The translations under genes and the position numbers were made by a program. DNA of 64,000 nt from JALYXI01 sp963795835. GTDB taxonomy: Bacteria; Acidobacteriota; Terriglobia; Bryobacterales; Bryobacteraceae. The stretch covers positions 434,001 to 498,000 of the forward strand of contig CAWCJC010000006.1 in the NCBI GenBank assembly GCA_963795835.1, given 5' to 3'. Under the pieces are notes generated by a model. It was given only the letters and a program-made list of their open reading frames with translations. It was not told the origin of the DNA and searched no databases. Of this stretch, positions 63,931 through 64,000 are shown in pieces; position 1 is the stretch's first letter; the number at the start of each line of letters is the position of its first letter.

Positions 63931-64000
63931 CTATTTGTAGTTCGCTGTAGCTGAGGAGTCTCGGGTCATTGTGAAGGAACAGCTTAGGGCTGTACCGGAG
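63931..64000 (-). CDS. C-terminal end of a gene entering from the right edge
   Basis: The minus frame is open from the window end to TAG at 63931-63933, ending SFTMTRDSSATANYK. Only 22 residues are visible, too few to assign a family. The strong hairpin directly downstream supports a real gene end. Confidence 0.4.
   Translation of the reverse strand, partial: SGTALSCSFTMTRDSSATANYK

Overview
The window is 64 kb of GC-rich, densely packed bacterial DNA from a Gram-negative organism: it has lpxD, outer-membrane barrel and multiheme cytochrome genes, and Tat and Sec exported proteins. The mix of genes (M28/GCPII peptidase, GMC oxidoreductase with a gluconate-dehydrogenase subunit 3, Tat sulfatase, cupredoxin next to HD-GYP, TPR-CHAT with an ECF sigma factor) is what I associate with soil Acidobacteriota of the Bryobacterales/Solibacterales type. 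That placement is inference from content, not from a marker comparison. No rRNA, tRNA, CRISPR array, integrase or intact insertion sequence was seen, and no gene-free gap exceeds about 260 bases.

Region 1 (1-33.3 kb) is mainly core metabolism. Plus strand: metG (cut at the left edge), tatD (frameshifted), a polyprenyl diphosphate synthase, an exported M28 peptidase, lpxD and a LOG-family gene. Then come a minus-strand thioredoxin-like/stress pair, an esterase plus SUMF1-fold gene, and a large radical SAM-glycosyltransferase fusion. A heme block (dienelactone hydrolase, CcsA/HemX-like, hemA) follows, then a YpfJ-type metalloprotease, an APC permease and a Pro-rich exported protein. A tight plus-strand operon runs YkgJ-like, mazG, GNAT, menC/NSAR, EamA, SDR. 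It converges on clpC, whose likely terminator lies inside the SDR gene. An orphan LolD-like ATPase, a GMC/gluconate-dehydrogenase pair, a Uma2 gene and a Tat sulfatase close the region.

Region 2 (33.4-47.3 kb) is an accessory island: eight Rossmann-fold oxidoreductase genes and five transcription regulators (AraC, HxlR, three TetR), plus a bicupin, an alpha/beta hydrolase, xthA and an azoreductase remnant. Most regulators sit beside an oxidoreductase. Three visible palindromic operators allow specific regulatory predictions.

Region 3 (47.4-64 kb) holds envelope and signalling modules: a BrkB/YihY membrane protein and a DUF5685-like protein with a Cys-rich tail; a PHP-like protein, PQQ dehydrogenase and pentaheme cytochrome operon; a cupredoxin, HD-GYP and beta-barrel operon; and an exported TPR-CHAT protease-like protein facing an IPT/TIG protein, an anti-sigma factor and an ECF sigma factor.

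Seven single-base frame breaks, all of the same polarity (one extra base, usually at a CCC-G or similar C-rich site), interrupt six otherwise well-preserved genes, including clpC. Consensus insertion errors are the likeliest cause, but the pattern is listed as a finding.
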